A stretch of 64,000 nt of DNA, from contig CAWIMB010000002.1 in NCBI GenBank assembly GCA_963837155.1, positions 3,286,001 through 3,350,000 on the forward strand. Direction: 5' to 3'. Each line of letters starts with the position of its first letter. Position 1 is the stretch's first letter. The stretch comes from DASQHW01 sp963837155 (lineage in GTDB: Bacteria > Actinomycetota > Acidimicrobiia > IMCC26256 > PALSA-610). This document shows positions 46,326 to 54,050 of this stretch, piece after piece. The position numbers and the translations under genes were made by a program. The notes below the pieces were generated by a model, which was given only the letters and a program-made list of their open reading frames with translations, had not been told where the DNA came from and ran no database searches.

Positions 46326-47031
46326 CTCCGCTCGCGGGACCCCCTTCGGGCAGGTCGACGATCGCCGGCACGATGAGTCGCAGAAACGCCTCATACGGCT
46401 GGGCGTCGTCGTTGGTGATGAGCGCATCCTCGAGGAAACCGACGGAGGTGGCATCGAGGATCGTGGCGATTGTGTCGGCCGGCAGCTTCAGCGTGAGGCC
46501 GAAGTTCTCCGTCTGTTCCTCGATGTAGCGAGCGATCAGCGATCGTGTTCGCCGCTGCTCGTCCGCGAACCGGGCGCGTACTTTCGGATTGCGGAGCGCA
46601 TAGAGCCGGAACTCGAGGTTGAACGCGAGCCATTCCTCGTCGTGCGCGAGCACGTTGCGCCACGTGGCCGCCGCTTTGGCGACGTCGTCGAGCATCGGCT
46701 GGGGCGCGAAGGCCGCGGAGAAGGCCTCGAGCTGGTGCTCGATCCCCCGCTCGAAGACCATGAAGAAGAGCTCTTCTTTGTTGGCGAAATTCTTGTAGAT
46801 CGCGCCCCGGGTGAAGCCGGCGGTCTCCGCTATCTCCTCGAGCGATGCGCCCGCGAAGCCGCGTTGGGCAAAGACGTGGCGGGCCGCGTCGAGCAACGCA
46901 TCTCGAGTGAGCTCCCGCCGCCGCTCTCTCGTCAGCTTCGCGGGCCGTTCGGGCCGGGCGGGCCGCTCGGGCGGCACCGGCCTCGCCGGCCTCTCCGGCG
47001 GCATCGTCCTCACAGGCTTCTCGGGCAGCAT
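46306..47031 (-). CDS. TetR-family transcriptional regulator
   Basis: The DNA-binding domain reads RDALLDAARHVFAQRGFAGASLEEIAETAGFTRGAIYKNFANKEELFFMVF, starting near residue 42. A long, low-complexity start (repeats of PERPARP) precedes it and is unusual. The ligand-binding C-terminal domain is about 130 residues. The divergent intergenic region carries nested palindromes, which probably form its operator. The ligand is not known. Confidence 0.92.
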   Translation of the reverse strand: MLPEKPVRTMPPERPARPVPPERPARPERPAKLTRERRRELTRDALLDAARHVFAQRGFAGASLEEIAETAGFTRGAIYKNFANKEELFFMVFERGIEHQLEAFSAAFAPQPMLDDVAKAAATWRNVLAHDEEWLAFNLEFRLYALRNPKVRARFADEQRRTRSLIARYIEEQTENFGLTLKLPADTIATILDATSVGFLEDALITNDDAQPYEAFLRLIVPAIVDLPEGGPASGATPTEG

Positions 47032-47048
47032 CGCCCTATTCTGGCATT

Positions 47049-47106
47049 CAGATACGGGGTTGACACTCAGATACAGTAGTGTATCTTGAATGCATGACCG
47101 TATCTG
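47049..47106. promoter_or_regulatory. Nested palindromic operator overlapping a promoter, between tetR and a small gene
   Basis: The inner palindrome AGATACA-GTAG-TGTATCT spans 47069-47086. Outer half-sites CAGATACGG (47049-47057) and CCGTATCTG (47098-47106) are exact complements. A plus-strand promoter TTGACA (47060-47065), 16 bp, TATCTT (47082-47087) lies inside, so a regulator bound here would block it. The outer right half-site is in the first codons of the small gene. Confidence 0.75.
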
Positions 47107-47300
47107 CGATGCAGACCTGTATCGGAGCCGTCAGTGCGGCGCATCCGAGCATCCTCCCGGCCCTCCAGGACTGGCTGCGCGAGCGGCTTTGGTGGGAGGA
47201 CCGGCTCCGGATGATGGCGGAAGCCACCGCGCTGCAGGGCACACCGGTCGAGCTGGGTGACGCGCGCGAAGCACCAGCGGAACAGAGCGAGCGCGTCTAG
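47094..47300 (+). CDS. Small protein divergent from tetR (68 aa)
   Basis: The ATG at 47094 lies about 7 bp after the -10 hexamer, so the transcript would be leaderless or nearly so. The peptide starts MTVSAMQTCIGAVSAAHPSI and contains LQDWLRERLWWEDRLRMMAEA, a helical segment rich in Trp and Arg. No membrane helix or known domain is visible. Being the only gene behind the nested operator, it is the likely main target of the TetR protein. Confidence 0.6.
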   Translation: MTVSAMQTCIGAVSAAHPSILPALQDWLRERLWWEDRLRMMAEATALQGTPVELGDAREAPAEQSERV

Positions 47301-47872
47301 CTCGCGGTCTGCGCCTGCTTCTTGGCGGCCTTCATCGCACGCTTCTGCTCACGGATCTCGAGCACCCGTTCGTAGGTGTCGACATCGGCGATCGACGGCC
47401 AGTCGGCGGCGGCCAGTTCCCACCCTGCCGGTCGAACTTCGAGCCGCTTGCCGAGCAACCCCACAAAGATGCGCGCCTTGTCCTTGCCGAAGCCCGGCAA
47501 TGCGAGCACGCGCTCGAGCAGCTCATCGCCGGTCTGCGCGTCGTTCCACACGTTCGCCGCACTCCCGTCGTAGTGCTCGACGAGATGAACGCACAGTGCA
47601 TACGCCCGCTTGGCCATCGATCCCGGATAGCGATGCAGCGCGGGCTTGGCGCGGAAGATCTCTTCCAGAGCCGCGGGCTCCATCGCCGCGATCTCACGGG
47701 CGTCGAGGGTTCCCCCGAGCCGTTGCGCGAGTACCGCCGGCGCGCCGAACGCCCACTCCATCGGGACCTGCTGGTCGAGGAGCATGCCGAGCATGAGCGC
47801 GAGCGGATTCTGGGTCAGCAGCGCGTCCGCCTCGGCGTCCCCGGTGAACGGCGTCTTCACGCTTGTTGACAC
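47297..47872 (-). CDS. HhH-GPD-type base-excision repair family protein
   Basis: A 191-residue protein of an actinobacterial HhH-GPD-related family: NPLALMLGMLLDQQVPMEWAFGAP is its opening signature, and LLERVLALPGFGKDKARIFVGLLGKRL is the helix-hairpin-helix with the downstream GPD segment. The catalytic Asp/Lys of classic glycosylases is not obvious, so activity is uncertain. The GTG at 47872 is the start. It is convergent with the small gene. Confidence 0.85.
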   Translation of the reverse strand: MSTSVKTPFTGDAEADALLTQNPLALMLGMLLDQQVPMEWAFGAPAVLAQRLGGTLDAREIAAMEPAALEEIFRAKPALHRYPGSMAKRAYALCVHLVEHYDGSAANVWNDAQTGDELLERVLALPGFGKDKARIFVGLLGKRLEVRPAGWELAAADWPSIADVDTYERVLEIREQKRAMKAAKKQAQTAS

Positions 47873-47937
47873 GGACGGCAGCCTACCGACGAGCTCGGGG
47901 TTGAGCAGAGGGCGGTCACGGGGTAGACCCGCGCGTC

Positions 47938-48564
47938 GTGCGAGCCCATCGGGTCGCTGGCGCGACCGCGGTCGTGACGTTCGCAATTGCAATCGTGGGC
48001 CTCGAACCGTGGACCGATCGGGTGCTCAGCGCGCACATGGCGCAGCACTTGCTGTTGATGGTCGTCGTCGCTCCGCTCGCGGTCTTGGCCTGGCCCCTCC
48101 GGCGAATGCCGGCATGGGCGGCCGGCGGCGCCTTCGCCGCCTTGGCGGTCGCGCTCGAGACCGTCGCTCTCGCCGTCTGGCACCTGCCGGGCCCGTACGA
48201 AGCCGCGCAAGCGCACGTGCCGCTGCACGTCGTCGAGCACGCAACGCTGCTCGGCACCGCTGCGGTTGCATGGTGGGTCATCCTCGCGTCACCGGCGTCG
48301 ATTGGCGTGAGGTTCGCGACGTGCATCGCGTCGGCCGCGCCGATGATGCTGCTCGGCGCGTTGATGACCCTTGCCCCGGATCCGTGGTACTCCTCGTACG
48401 CGACCGCGGACAGCTCGCTGAGCCCGCTCGCCGATCAGCAAACCGCGGGCGCGTTGATGTGGGGGCCGGCGGGCATCGCGTACGTGATCGCGGCCGCGTG
48501 GTTGGTTGCCTCGGTCATTCGTGACGACGAGACCGGCCGATTCGCCAGCGTAGGACGCGGGTAG
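47938..48564 (+). CDS. ctaG: Cytochrome c oxidase assembly factor, CtaG/caa3-type
   Basis: A 208-residue membrane protein with about six helices. It shows the CtaG-type family pattern of conserved histidines (LSAHMAQHLLLMVVVAPLAVLAWP, HVVEHATLLGTAAVAWWVI) and the closing DQQTAGALMWGPAGIAYV. CtaG-type factors help load copper into oxidase subunits. The GTG at 47938 starts the respiratory operon; the next gene follows after 9 bp. Confidence 0.88.
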   Translation: MRAHRVAGATAVVTFAIAIVGLEPWTDRVLSAHMAQHLLLMVVVAPLAVLAWPLRRMPAWAAGGAFAALAVALETVALAVWHLPGPYEAAQAHVPLHVVEHATLLGTAAVAWWVILASPASIGVRFATCIASAAPMMLLGALMTLAPDPWYSSYATADSSLSPLADQQTAGALMWGPAGIAYVIAAAWLVASVIRDDETGRFASVGRG

Positions 48565-48573
48565 GCGCGCGCC

Positions 48574-49305
48574 GTGTCCGGTCCGTGGGCACGGGCCCTG
48601 TTCGCGCTTCCACTCCTCGCCGGCGTCGTCGCGCTCGTGGTGTGGCAACCAGACCGTGCAAGTGCGCAAGCCGACGTGCGCACGATCTATCTGCGCGACT
48701 GCGCGACGTGCCATGCCGCCGACGGCCGTGGCAGCGACCGTGGTCCGACGATTCTCACGTCGGGACGCGCGGGTGTCGACTTCTATCTGTCGACGGGTCG
48801 GATGCCGCTCGTCAAACCGACCGAGGCGGTCGAGCGGCACACGCCGAAATACGACCCGGCGACGATCCGCGCACTCGTCGACTACGTCGCGACGCTGCCG
48901 GGCTTCACCGGACCGGATATCCCGTCGGTCGACATCGCCAACGCCAACGTCGCCCAGGGCGGGGTGCTCTACCGACTCAACTGTGCGGCGTGCCACGCCT
49001 GGTCCGGGCGCGGGGGCGCGCTGTTACGCCGGGAATCGCCGCCGCTCCATGACTCGACGCCGACGCAGGTCGCCGAAGCGATGCGCGTCGGGCCCGGCAA
49101 CATGCCGGTGTTCGGTGAAGCCGCGATCGACGCTCGCGGTCTCGAGGACGTCGCGGCCTATACGCGTGCGCTGACACACCACCCCGAGGACCGCGGCGGG
49201 TTCCCGCTGTGGCATCTCGGACCGCTCCCCGAAGGCGCCCTCGCCGTGTTCGTCGGCTTAGGCATCCTCCTCGCGCTGGCACGAATCATCGGAACGCGAG
49301 GGTGA
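48574..49305 (+). CDS. qcrC: Menaquinol-cytochrome c reductase, diheme cytochrome c subunit
   Basis: QcrC is the cytochrome c1-equivalent of the actinobacterial bc1 complex. Two heme c sites are present, CATCH (residue about 42) and CAACH (about 140), each in a cytochrome c domain, and a C-terminal membrane helix (GALAVFVGLGILLALARIIG) anchors the protein. An N-terminal signal-anchor precedes the domains. The 243 residues from the GTG at 48574 are typical. A type B repeat follows its stop codon. Confidence 0.94.
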   Translation: MSGPWARALFALPLLAGVVALVVWQPDRASAQADVRTIYLRDCATCHAADGRGSDRGPTILTSGRAGVDFYLSTGRMPLVKPTEAVERHTPKYDPATIRALVDYVATLPGFTGPDIPSVDIANANVAQGGVLYRLNCAACHAWSGRGGALLRRESPPLHDSTPTQVAEAMRVGPGNMPVFGEAAIDARGLEDVAAYTRALTHHPEDRGGFPLWHLGPLPEGALAVFVGLGILLALARIIGTRG

Positions 49306-49387
49306 GCGAGCGTCGGGAGGCGGGTATCCCGCCGAGCAGCAAGCGGGGCCCAGCGGCCCGGTGCCGCAGGCACGAAGAGCGGGAAAC
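49303..49387 (+). repeat. Type B structured intergenic element, copy 1 (qcrC-qcrA)
   Basis: The element starts at the qcrC stop and ends at the qcrA ATG. It holds three possible hairpins: GGCGGG-TAT-CCCGCC, GGGCC-CAGC-GGCCC and GTGCC-GCA-GGCAC, then GAAGAGCGGGAAAC before the ATG. A homologue lies between rplU and rpmA (58707-58796, other strand). Three base pairs differ between copies by compensatory changes. Confidence 0.8.
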
Positions 49388-50229
49388 ATGAAGCGGGCGG
49401 AGCGGCTTGCCGCGCTTTCGTTCATCGTCTCGGCCGCGACCGCGATCACGCTGTTGGTCGTCTACGTGCAGCATCCCGACCCGCAGTGGGAGGGCGCGTT
49501 GTTGGGTGTCGCGATGCTCGCGTTCGGCGCGGCGTTCGTGATCATCGCCCACGGTTTGCTTCCACCGGGCCCCGCGGTCGAACAACGCGAGCGTTTCGGC
49601 GCCGATCTCGACGAACAAGAAGAGATGGAGGAGGCATTCGAGCGGATCGACGTGCTCAGTCGCCGACGCTTCCTGCTCGGGACGGCCGGGGCAGCAGTCG
49701 TCGCGTTCGTCGGCGTCATCGTGTGGCCATTGCGATCGTTGGGACCCAGACCGGGAAACGCCCTCGCGGTACGCCCTGGCGAAACGGCCTGCGGCTCGTG
49801 ACCGACGCCGGTGCACCCGTACGCGCGAGTGAAGTACCGCTCGGCGGATTGGTGACGGTGTTCCCCGAAGGCGCGGTTGGGTCCGCCGACGGACAAGCGG
49901 TACTCGTGCGCGTGGAGCCACAGCTGCTGGACCTTCCTGCGGGCCGCGACACGTGGGCACCCGAAGGTCTGCTCGTCTACTCCAAGGTGTGCACGCACGC
50001 GGGCTGTCCTGTCGGCCTGTACGAAGCGCAACACCACGAATTGTTGTGCCCGTGCCACCAATCGGCGTTCAACGTCCTCAACGGCGCGCATCCCACCTCG
50101 GGCCCGGCGGCGCGCGCCCAGCCGCAGTTGCCGATCCAGATCGCGTCCGACGGCACCTTGATCGCCCTCGGCGACTTCTCCGACCCGGTCGGTCCCGGCT
50201 ACTGGGACCGACCCGACCGCAGCCAATGA
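49388..50229 (+). CDS. qcrA: Rieske iron-sulfur subunit of the bc1 complex (frameshifted)
   Basis: QcrA carries the 2Fe-2S cluster that takes electrons from menaquinol. It has three N-terminal helices (the third in RRRFLLGTAGAAVVAFVGVIVWPLRSLGP) and a Rieske domain with CTHAGC and CPCHQS ligand boxes. The frames meet near 49768: adding one G to GG restores LAGTPWRNGLRLVTDAG. The ATG at 49388 follows the type B element. The stop overlaps ctaC as ATGA. Confidence 0.93.
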
Positions 50230-51167
50230 GATTCGGCATCGACACGCCGCCGTCGGTCCTCGACGCCCACGGCTCCGAGGCACATCACCTCGCGAACGTG
50301 TGGTGGATCCTCGTCGGGCTGTCGGCGTTCGTCTACCTCGTCGTCGGCGGCTTCATCGTCATCGCATCCCTGCGCGGCCGCCACCGCGAGCCGGTCGAGG
50401 GTCCATCGCGACTCGACCAATACTTCATTTGGATCGGCGGCGTCATCGTTCCAACTGCGATCTTGATGTTCGTCGCGTTCCTGACCGTGAACACTGGCGC
50501 CGCGCTGCGCGCGCCAGAGAAGGATCCGTTGCGCATCCACGTTGTCGGCCGGCAGTGGTGGTGGGCCGTCGAGTATCCAGGTACGAACATCGTCACCGCC
50601 AACGAGATCCATGTCCCGGTGGGTCAACCCCTCGAGATCCAGGTCGACGGCACCGACGTTGTCCACAGCTTCTGGGTGCCGCAGCTCGCGGGCAAGATCG
50701 ACGCGGTCCCCGGTCAGCACAACATCATCCGTTTCACTGTGCGCCAGGCGGGCGTGTACCGAGGCGAGTGTGCCGAGTTTTGCGGATTGCAGCACGCGCA
50801 CATGAACTTCCGCGTGATTGCGGAATCGCCCGGCGACTTCGCGAAATGGATGCTGACCGAGCAGCAGATCACGCCCGTTCCGTCGTCGGAGCTCGCGGCA
50901 CGTGGGCAGCTCGCGTTCAATTCTTCCGCGTGTGCAGGGTGTCATGCCGTGCGCGGCACGGACGCACGCAGCAACGTCGGCCCCAACCTTACGGATATCG
51001 GAGCCCGGGCGCGGCTCGGTTCCGAGACCGTTGACAACACTCCTGCGAACCTGCGGCGCTGGATCGAGAATCCGCAGTATTACAAGCCCGGCGTGCGGAT
51101 GCCGCCCGCCACCAACAGTGCCGACGACCTGGACGCGATCGTCGCCTACCTGGAGGAACTGCGGTGA
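50226..51167 (+). CDS. ctaC: Cytochrome c oxidase subunit II with fused cytochrome c domain
   Basis: This is a caa3-like subunit II. Two membrane helices (WWILVGLSAFVYLVVGGFIVI and FIWIGGVIVPTAILMFVAFL) precede the cupredoxin domain. The CuA site is visible in YRGECAEFCGLQHAHM, with VHSFWVPQLAGK before it. A C-terminal cytochrome c domain has CAGCH near residue 238 and a distal methionine region GVRMPPATN. No lipobox is present, unlike the coxB fragment at the left edge. It is coupled to qcrA and ctaD. Confidence 0.95.
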   Translation: MRFGIDTPPSVLDAHGSEAHHLANVWWILVGLSAFVYLVVGGFIVIASLRGRHREPVEGPSRLDQYFIWIGGVIVPTAILMFVAFLTVNTGAALRAPEKDPLRIHVVGRQWWWAVEYPGTNIVTANEIHVPVGQPLEIQVDGTDVVHSFWVPQLAGKIDAVPGQHNIIRFTVRQAGVYRGECAEFCGLQHAHMNFRVIAESPGDFAKWMLTEQQITPVPSSELAARGQLAFNSSACAGCHAVRGTDARSNVGPNLTDIGARARLGSETVDNTPANLRRWIENPQYYKPGVRMPPATNSADDLDAIVAYLEELR

Positions 51168-53092
51168 CGACGTTACTGCCGCGCCCGGGCGCCGAACCCG
51201 TCGACGAGCACGAACTGCGGGAGCGATGGGAGGACGACCCCGGCCTTCCCGGATTCTTCGGGACCGTCGACCACAAGCGCATCGGTATCCGCTATCTCGT
51301 CACCTCCTTCCTCTTCTTCATCATCTCCGGGCTCTTCGCGCTCGTGATGCGCGTGCAGCTCGCGACGCCCAACGAGACCGTGCTGTCGCCGGAGGCGTAC
51401 AACCAACTGTTCACGATGCACGGCACGACGATGATCTTCTTGTTCAACACGCCCGTGCTGGCAGGGTTCGGGAACTATCTCGTGCCGCTGCAGCTGGGCG
51501 CGCGCGACATGGCGTTCCCGCGCTTGAACGCGTTCAGCTATTGGATCTTCCTCTTCGGCGGGCTGATGATGTACGCGGGATTCGCGTTCGGCACCGCGCC
51601 CGATGGCGGATGGTTCGCCTACGCGCCACTCACCGACTCGCTGTACTCGCCGGGCAAAGGCATGGACTTCTGGGCGATCGGCGTGGTCTTCGTCGGCATC
51701 TCGACGACCGTCGGTGCCATCAACTTCCTCGTCACGACGTTCAAGTGCCGTGCCCCGGGGCTCTCGCTCTCCCGGGTTCCGATCTACGTGTGGTCGTTCG
51801 TCGTCTTCGCTTTCATGGTGTTGTTCTCAGTGCCGGCCGTGACACTTGCCGCGGGCCTCCTCGAGCTCGACCGCTTGTTCGACACTGCATTCTTCCGACC
51901 GGGGCAGGGCGGCAACGCGCTGCTGTACCAGCACCTGTTCTGGTTCTGGGGCCATCCCGAGGTGTACATCCTGTTCATTCCCGCGATGGGAATGATCAGC
52001 TCGATCATCCCGGTGTTCTCGCGGCGGAAGATCGTGGGTTATTCGTGGGTCGTCGGATCACTCGTCGCGATCGGCTTCATCAGCTTCGGCGTGTGGGTCC
52101 ATCACATGTTCGCGACCGGCGTGCCGGTGCTCGCGATGTCGTTCTTCTCGGCCGCCTCGCTCGTGATCGTGTTACCGAGTGGCGTGCAGTTCTTCTGCTG
52201 GATCGCCACCATGTGGCACGGGAAGGTGACGTTCCATACCCCGATGCTCTTCGCGATGGGCTTCTTGTTGCTGTTTCTCCTGGGCGGCATCACCGGCGTG
52301 ATGGTGTCCGTCCTCGCGTGGGACTGGCAGGTCCACGACAGTTACTTCGTCGTCGCGCACTTCCACTATGTGCTCAACGGAGCGGTGGTGTTCCCGATCT
52401 TCGGGGCGATCTACTACTGGTTTCCGAAGTTCACCGGGCGAATGCTCTCGGAGCGGCTCGGGCACGCGAGCTTCTGGGTGATGTTCGTCGGCTTCAATAT
52501 CGCGTTCTTCCCGATGCACATCCTCGGCCTGCTCGGCATGCCGCGTCGCATCTACACGTACCAGTCCGGCCTGGGTTGGGACTGGCTCAACCTCGTGGCG
52601 TCGATCGGCGGGTTCATGTTCGCACTGGGAGTCGGCATCACGTTCGTGAACCTGTGGGTGTCGCGCAAGCACCCGCGTGATGCCGGCCCCAACCCCTGGG
52701 ACGCGGACACGCTCGAGTGGGCCACCGATTCGCCGACGCCGGAATGGAACTTCGCGGCGGTGCCGATCGTCGAGAGTCGCCACCCGCTGTGGGACCAGCA
52801 GCCGATGACCTTCGCCAAAGATGGCGCGTTCGGACCGGAGGGCGCGCTCCGGCGCGCGATCCCAATCACCGGCGGATTGCACGCCGAGCCTGAAGAAGTG
52901 CTGTACGTGCCGCCCGAGACCGCAGTGCCGTTCTGGGTCGCGCTCGGGCTTGCGCTCGCGTTCGTGGCGATGCTCGTCGAAGCCCAGCTCGTCGCGATCG
53001 TGGGTCTCGCAATCGCGGGAATCGCGGTGCTGCGCTGGACGTGGCGCATCGGGGATCGCGCGAGCGAGACGCACACGGAGACCGAGCCATGA
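51164..53092 (+). CDS. ctaD: Cytochrome c oxidase subunit I
   Basis: CtaD contains hemes a and a3 and CuB. After the first helix the heme a ligand lies in FTMHGTTMIFLFNTPVLAG. The CuB/active-site block is WFWGHPEVYILF, with the cross-linked His/Tyr and the A1-type glutamate, then HHMFATG and the heme ligands in HDSYFVVAHFHYVLNG. The 642 residues include a C-terminal extension with two more hydrophobic segments (about 570-620), resembling a fused subunit-IV-like part. The GTG start overlaps ctaC by 4 bp. Confidence 0.97.
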   Translation: MTTLLPRPGAEPVDEHELRERWEDDPGLPGFFGTVDHKRIGIRYLVTSFLFFIISGLFALVMRVQLATPNETVLSPEAYNQLFTMHGTTMIFLFNTPVLAGFGNYLVPLQLGARDMAFPRLNAFSYWIFLFGGLMMYAGFAFGTAPDGGWFAYAPLTDSLYSPGKGMDFWAIGVVFVGISTTVGAINFLVTTFKCRAPGLSLSRVPIYVWSFVVFAFMVLFSVPAVTLAAGLLELDRLFDTAFFRPGQGGNALLYQHLFWFWGHPEVYILFIPAMGMISSIIPVFSRRKIVGYSWVVGSLVAIGFISFGVWVHHMFATGVPVLAMSFFSAASLVIVLPSGVQFFCWIATMWHGKVTFHTPMLFAMGFLLLFLLGGITGVMVSVLAWDWQVHDSYFVVAHFHYVLNGAVVFPIFGAIYYWFPKFTGRMLSERLGHASFWVMFVGFNIAFFPMHILGLLGMPRRIYTYQSGLGWDWLNLVASIGGFMFALGVGITFVNLWVSRKHPRDAGPNPWDADTLEWATDSPTPEWNFAAVPIVESRHPLWDQQPMTFAKDGAFGPEGALRRAIPITGGLHAEPEEVLYVPPETAVPFWVALGLALAFVAMLVEAQLVAIVGLAIAGIAVLRWTWRIGDRASETHTETEP

Positions 53093-53691
53093 CGACGACC
53101 GAAGCGATCCTCGCTGCGCCCTCGCGGCCCGCGTTCCGCGGGCGGTCAGTCGGCTGGTGGGGCGTGCTGTGCATGATCATGACCGAGGCGATGCTGTTCA
53201 TCGGCCTCCTCGCGTCGTACTTCTTCTTGTGGGCCAGCTCTCATGAGTGGCCGCAAGGCGGGATCGAGAAACCCGAGCTCGCCCGCATCTCGATCTTCAC
53301 GGTCATCCTGCTCGGCAGCAGCATTCCAATTTTCGTGGCAGAGTGGGCGAACCGGCGGGGTCGCATGAATCTCGTGCGTGGCGCGCTCTTCGTGTCGTTC
53401 CTGATGGGCGCGGCGTTCCTCGTCAACCAGGTGCTCGAGTACCAGGAGCTGACGTTCGGATGGCGCGACAACGCCTACGGATCGATCTTCTACGCGATCA
53501 CCGGGCTGCACGGGCTCCACGTCCTCCTCGGATTGTGCATGAGCCTCGTCGTGCAGGCGAAGGGATACGCGCGCCGGCTGTCGCCACGCGAGGACGTCAG
53601 CGTCGAAGTGTTCTCTCTCTACTGGCACTTCGTCGATGGCGTGTGGATCCTGGTGTTCAGCTCCCTCTACCTCGCGGTGCATTTCGCATGA
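53089..53691 (+). CDS. ctaE: Cytochrome c oxidase subunit III
   Basis: A five-helix subunit III of 200 residues: WWGVLCMIMTEAMLFIGLLASYFFLW, NQVLEYQELTFGWRDNAYGSIFYAITGLHGLHVLLG and SLYWHFVDGVWILVFSSLYL are the family landmarks. The conserved Glu lies in MIMTEAM. It stabilises subunit I and its proton uptake. The ATG overlaps the ctaD stop by 4 bp. Confidence 0.96.
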   Translation: MTTTEAILAAPSRPAFRGRSVGWWGVLCMIMTEAMLFIGLLASYFFLWASSHEWPQGGIEKPELARISIFTVILLGSSIPIFVAEWANRRGRMNLVRGALFVSFLMGAAFLVNQVLEYQELTFGWRDNAYGSIFYAITGLHGLHVLLGLCMSLVVQAKGYARRLSPREDVSVEVFSLYWHFVDGVWILVFSSLYLAVHFA

Positions 53692-54050
53692 ACGTGCAGG
53701 CGAAGAGCACCCGCGCCCCGACTCGCGGCCAGATCATTCTGGGATGGACCGCGACGGTGGTGCCGATCGGCGCGTGGATGGTCCATCTCACCGGCGAAGC
53801 GGCGCTGGTGCGGCTCGCGTGCGAGCACCGCGACGTCGAGTGGGTCATGCATGCGCTTACGGTCGGCACCGCGCTGGTGTGCCTGGCCTGTCTGGCCATC
53901 GGCGTGACGTACGCGCGCCGGCCGGTGAGCGAGAACGGCAACGGCGCGTTCCGGTTCCTCGGCGTGCTGGCCGCGAGCGTCGCGTTCGTGAACCTGCTGG
54001 TGATCGTGTGGGAAGGCGCGTACGTGCCGTTCCTGCCCCTGTGCCGATGA
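53688..54050 (+). CDS. Three-helix membrane protein between ctaE and qcrB (120 aa)
   Basis: The small protein has three membrane helices (about 17-40, 51-73 and 85-110) and ends GAYVPFLPLCR. Its start overlaps the ctaE stop and its stop overlaps the qcrB start, so it is firmly part of the respiratory operon. It does not match the subunit IV (CtaF) pattern I would expect. A lineage-specific small subunit or assembly factor is the best inference. Confidence 0.78.
   Translation: MNVQAKSTRAPTRGQIILGWTATVVPIGAWMVHLTGEAALVRLACEHRDVEWVMHALTVGTALVCLACLAIGVTYARRPVSENGNGAFRFLGVLAASVAFVNLLVIVWEGAYVPFLPLCR

Noticed and set aside
47301..47937. tetR, the small gene and HhH-GPD as a toxin-antitoxin or defence unit
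   Set aside because: None of the proteins shows a toxin, antitoxin or defence domain, and the genes are not all co-directional.
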